From the NCBI RefSeq assembly GCF_019977235.1, contig NZ_AP024646.1, positions 3,224,001 through 3,288,000 on the forward strand: a DNA stretch of 64,000 bases. The letters are read 5' to 3'. A program made the position numbers and the translations under genes. The stretch comes from Arthrobacter sp. StoSoilB5 (lineage in GTDB: Bacteria; Actinomycetota; Actinomycetes; Actinomycetales; Micrococcaceae). Under the pieces are notes generated by a model that was given only the letters and a program-made list of their open reading frames with translations, was not told the origin of the DNA and did not search any database. Of the stretch, positions 62,257 through 64,000 are shown one piece after another; position 1 is the first letter of the stretch; each line of letters begins with the position of its first letter.

Positions 62257-63492
62257 CTATTTTTCCTTGGTAATCAGCAACTCGTGGGCGCCTGCAGTTG
62301 CCGCGCCCATCGACTCGACCACCGCTTTGGTGCGCTCGTGGGTTTCTGCATCGGCTGCCGGCGAAGCGCAGACTCCCTGCGGTGCGTCGCTGGCTACCGA
62401 GCACCACCGGTAGGGATCCCGAACAATCACAGACGGCGCCCACGCGAGATCGGACGCAGCCCAAACGCCAGCGGCATTCTGACTGAACTGGGCCCGGACC
62501 AGCAGCCCCTCGTTGTTGACCACATACCAGGGCGACAATTCAGTGACTCCGTTGCCCAGTCCGTAGACAATCCACGTACCCTTGTAATTTTCGATCGGCA
62601 GCACGGAGTGCGTGTGGTGTCCGTAGACCATGGTGAATTGGCCACTGTCCACCAACGCGTGGGCGACTTCCTGCTGCTGGGCATTGGCCTCGCTGGCATA
62701 CTCATCACCGGCGTGCATGACGCCCAGGACGATATCCGCCCCGAGGGCACGGGCTTTGGTGGCTTTCGCAATCATGGCCGTGGGGTCCAGCTCGTCAACA
62801 AGCCACGGGTACTCCGGAATTTGTCCGTTGTGACCGTAGGTGCCAACGATGACCGCAACCGTGGCGGCGTCGGTCTTGAGCATCAGGATTTCCTGTGATG
62901 CAGCTTCCGTTCGGTACGAACCAGTGTGCTTGAGTCCGGCAGCATCCAATGCGTCCAGCGTCCGGAGCAACCCTTCAGTCCCCCGGTCAATAGTGTGGTT
63001 GCTGGCCGTGGTGCAGGCTTGGTACCCGACGTCCTTGGAGGCGGTAACGATCTGCGGCGGCACATTGAAGGAAGGATACGCGGAGAACGGACCCTCCGGA
63101 GTGGCTACAGGAGTTTCCTGATGGCATATGGCGAGATCGCTGTTCCGGATGTAGCGGCGCTGGCCTTCGAGGAGCGGTACGAAGTTGTACCCTGGCTGGC
63201 CTGCGGCGGCGGCATCGGCCCGGGCCTGCTGCCATAGCTGTGTATGGACCAGCATGTCGCCGGTCACAGTGATGGACGTACAGCGCAGCTCTGGACAGGC
63301 GGGTCCCTTGCCAGGGGTAGGCGTCGGCGTCGGCGTTGGTGTGGATGTTGCAGTCACGGGAGCGGTAGCGGCGCTGCTCTTCTCCCGGGAATCGTTATCT
63401 GCGATGACTCCACAGGCCGTCAAGGACAACGCACATACTGATGCCGCAAGCAGGCCGACCATTCGTCGCCCGGAAGAAGTGATGTACCCCAT
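62257..63492 (-). CDS. CapA-family lipoprotein (putative metallophosphatase fold)
   Basis: A 411-residue exported protein. The lipoprotein signal (RRMVGLLAASVCALSLTAC) puts the lipidated Cys at position 27. A Thr/Pro repeat linker (TSTPTPTPTPTPGKGP) follows, then a CapA domain (about 75-380): SITVTGDMLVHTQLWQQ, NSDLAICHQETPVA, TTASNHTIDRGTEGL, VLGVMHAGDEYAS and VYGHHTHSVLPIENYKGTWIVYGLGN, which carries the metal-binding His and Asp pattern of the PgsA/CapA family. The role may be in capsule, poly-glutamate or other wall polymer metabolism; no CapBC genes are adjacent. TAGGAT lies seven bases before the ATG, suggesting a leaderless mRNA. Confidence 0.88.
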   Translation of the reverse strand: MGYITSSGRRMVGLLAASVCALSLTACGVIADNDSREKSSAATAPVTATSTPTPTPTPTPGKGPACPELRCTSITVTGDMLVHTQLWQQARADAAAAGQPGYNFVPLLEGQRRYIRNSDLAICHQETPVATPEGPFSAYPSFNVPPQIVTASKDVGYQACTTASNHTIDRGTEGLLRTLDALDAAGLKHTGSYRTEAASQEILMLKTDAATVAVIVGTYGHNGQIPEYPWLVDELDPTAMIAKATKARALGADIVLGVMHAGDEYASEANAQQQEVAHALVDSGQFTMVYGHHTHSVLPIENYKGTWIVYGLGNGVTELSPWYVVNNEGLLVRAQFSQNAAGVWAASDLAWAPSVIVRDPYRWCSVASDAPQGVCASPAADAETHERTKAVVESMGAATAGAHELLITKEK

Positions 63493-63499
63493 AACGGCA

Positions 63500-63505
63500 A
63501 TCCTA
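63500..63505 (-). promoter_or_regulatory. -10 element (TAGGAT) for a leaderless capA-like mRNA
   Basis: TAGGAT on the minus strand is separated by seven bases (TGCCGTT) from the ATG at 63492. No ribosome binding site. Confidence 0.5.
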
Positions 63506-63575
63506 CGGCGCCAAGTGGAGTGGATCCTGGCGAGCCACTCTTGAGGACACGATTCTTAAGTGAAAGAGTCGCTTC

Positions 63576-64000
63576 ATGACCAATCCTCTGTTGAGCCCCA
63601 GCCCCCTGCCTTTCGGGCTGCCACCTTTTGAAGCAATCACCACTGAGGACTACGCCGAAGCCGTCGAGTCAGGACTGGCCGAACATCTCCAGGAGATCCA
63701 ACAGATTGCCGGGAACCCCACCCCGGCCAATTTCGAGAACACTGCCCTGGCCATGGAACACTGCGGGCTTTTGCTCAACCGTGCCGCGGCTGCGTTCTTT
63801 ACACTCGTATCGGCCGATGCATCGGAGGCCATCAGGGAGTTGGAGACTGGGTTGTCGCCCAAGTTTGCCGCACACCAAGACGCCATCTATATGAACCGAA
63901 GCTTGTATGAGCGCTTCACGGCCATTGACACCACAGGCCTGGATGCCGAATCCGACCGTCTGGTGCAGGAGTACCTCAAAGAGTTTCGGCAGTCCGGCGT
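63576..64000 (+). CDS. M3-family metallopeptidase (oligopeptidase A/Dcp type), 3' end beyond window
   Basis: The first 141 residues only. The start MTNPLLSPSPLPFGLPPFEAITTEDYAEAV, followed by PTPANFENTALAMEHCGLLLNRAAAAFFTLVSADASEAI and SPKFAAHQDAIYMNRSLYERF, is typical of the N-terminal helical domain of PrlC/Dcp-type peptidyl-dipeptidases, which cut short peptides in the cytoplasm. The zinc-binding HExxH motif would lie in the missing part. The ATG at 63576 has AAAGAG seven bases upstream. It diverges from the capA-like gene across an 83-base gap. Confidence 0.85.
   Translation, partial: MTNPLLSPSPLPFGLPPFEAITTEDYAEAVESGLAEHLQEIQQIAGNPTPANFENTALAMEHCGLLLNRAAAAFFTLVSADASEAIRELETGLSPKFAAHQDAIYMNRSLYERFTAIDTTGLDAESDRLVQEYLKEFRQSG

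Overview
The window looks like a chromosomal segment of a high-GC Gram-positive bacterium, most likely an Arthrobacter or Paenarthrobacter relative (Micrococcaceae, Actinomycetota). Support comes from strong G/C third-position bias, frequent GTG and TTG starts, the actinobacterial architecture factor mIHF, a helicase-dead PriA-like protein, an actinobacterial Vms1-like release factor, MurT/GatD, and the gene order alaS-ruvX-mltG-aroECKB-efp-nusB-pyr. I see no tRNA, rRNA, CRISPR array, phage or insertion sequence. The species assignment is inference from protein resemblance.

Layout. 1-3185 (minus): 5'-truncated DegV protein and leuS, with a terminator-like hairpin in the leuS leader. 3488-8871: glycerol block (glpK, glpF, glpD on minus) with a divergent SorC-type regulator on plus. 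8906-11815 (plus): aldo/keto reductase, alpha/beta hydrolase and glycosyltransferase. 11846-17942 (minus): priA, metK, coaBC, rpoZ, gmk, mihF. 18039-26940 (minus): tightly coupled pyrimidine operon pyrR-pyrB-pyrC-(membrane PH-like protein)-carA-carB-pyrF, preceded by a sequence that fits a PyrR-binding loop beside the pyrR ribosome binding site. 27097-28350 (plus): PrsW-type membrane protease. 28427-42066 (minus): nusB, efp, a TPR-like protein, aroB, aroK, aroC, aroE, mltG, ruvX, alaS, two small membrane proteins, rpsD, rarA. 42107-42787 (plus): acVLRF1-type peptidyl-tRNA hydrolase, divergent from rarA. 42798-46887 (minus): acetyltransferase, aspS, hisS. 47095-50225 (plus): membrane cyclophilin, DUF349 protein, AbiEi-like orphan. 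50222-60071 (minus): relA/rsh, secF, secD, yajC, ruvB, ruvA, ruvC, yebC, pdxT. 60185-62253 (plus): murT-gatD. 62257-63492 (minus): CapA-like lipoprotein. 63576-end (plus): start of an M3 metallopeptidase.

Functionally this is core metabolism and information processing: translation (leuS, alaS, aspS, hisS, efp, rpsD, VLRF1), pyrimidine, shikimate and SAM/CoA biosynthesis, cell wall (mltG, murT/gatD), Sec secretion, Holliday junction and replication-restart functions, and stringent response.

The most informative non-coding signals are: (i) a repeated arrangement in which a TANNNT -10 hexamer lies 6-7 nt before a start codon with no ribosome binding site (the aldo/keto reductase, metK, prsW, rarA, pdxT, murT and capA), implying leaderless mRNAs; (ii) two symmetric divergent promoter regions (rarA/VLRF1 and hisS/cyclophilin); (iii) a PyrR-binding-loop match; (iv) a terminator inside the leuS leader; (v) a palindromic operator candidate between glpD and its likely regulator. 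No clearly new multi-gene system was found. The most unusual protein features are the His/Asp-rich cytoplasmic segment of MltG, the Cys-free MurT, and acVLRF1. Many start codons were moved downstream of the longest open frame on the basis of ribosome binding sites, overlaps or -10 elements; each entry says so.
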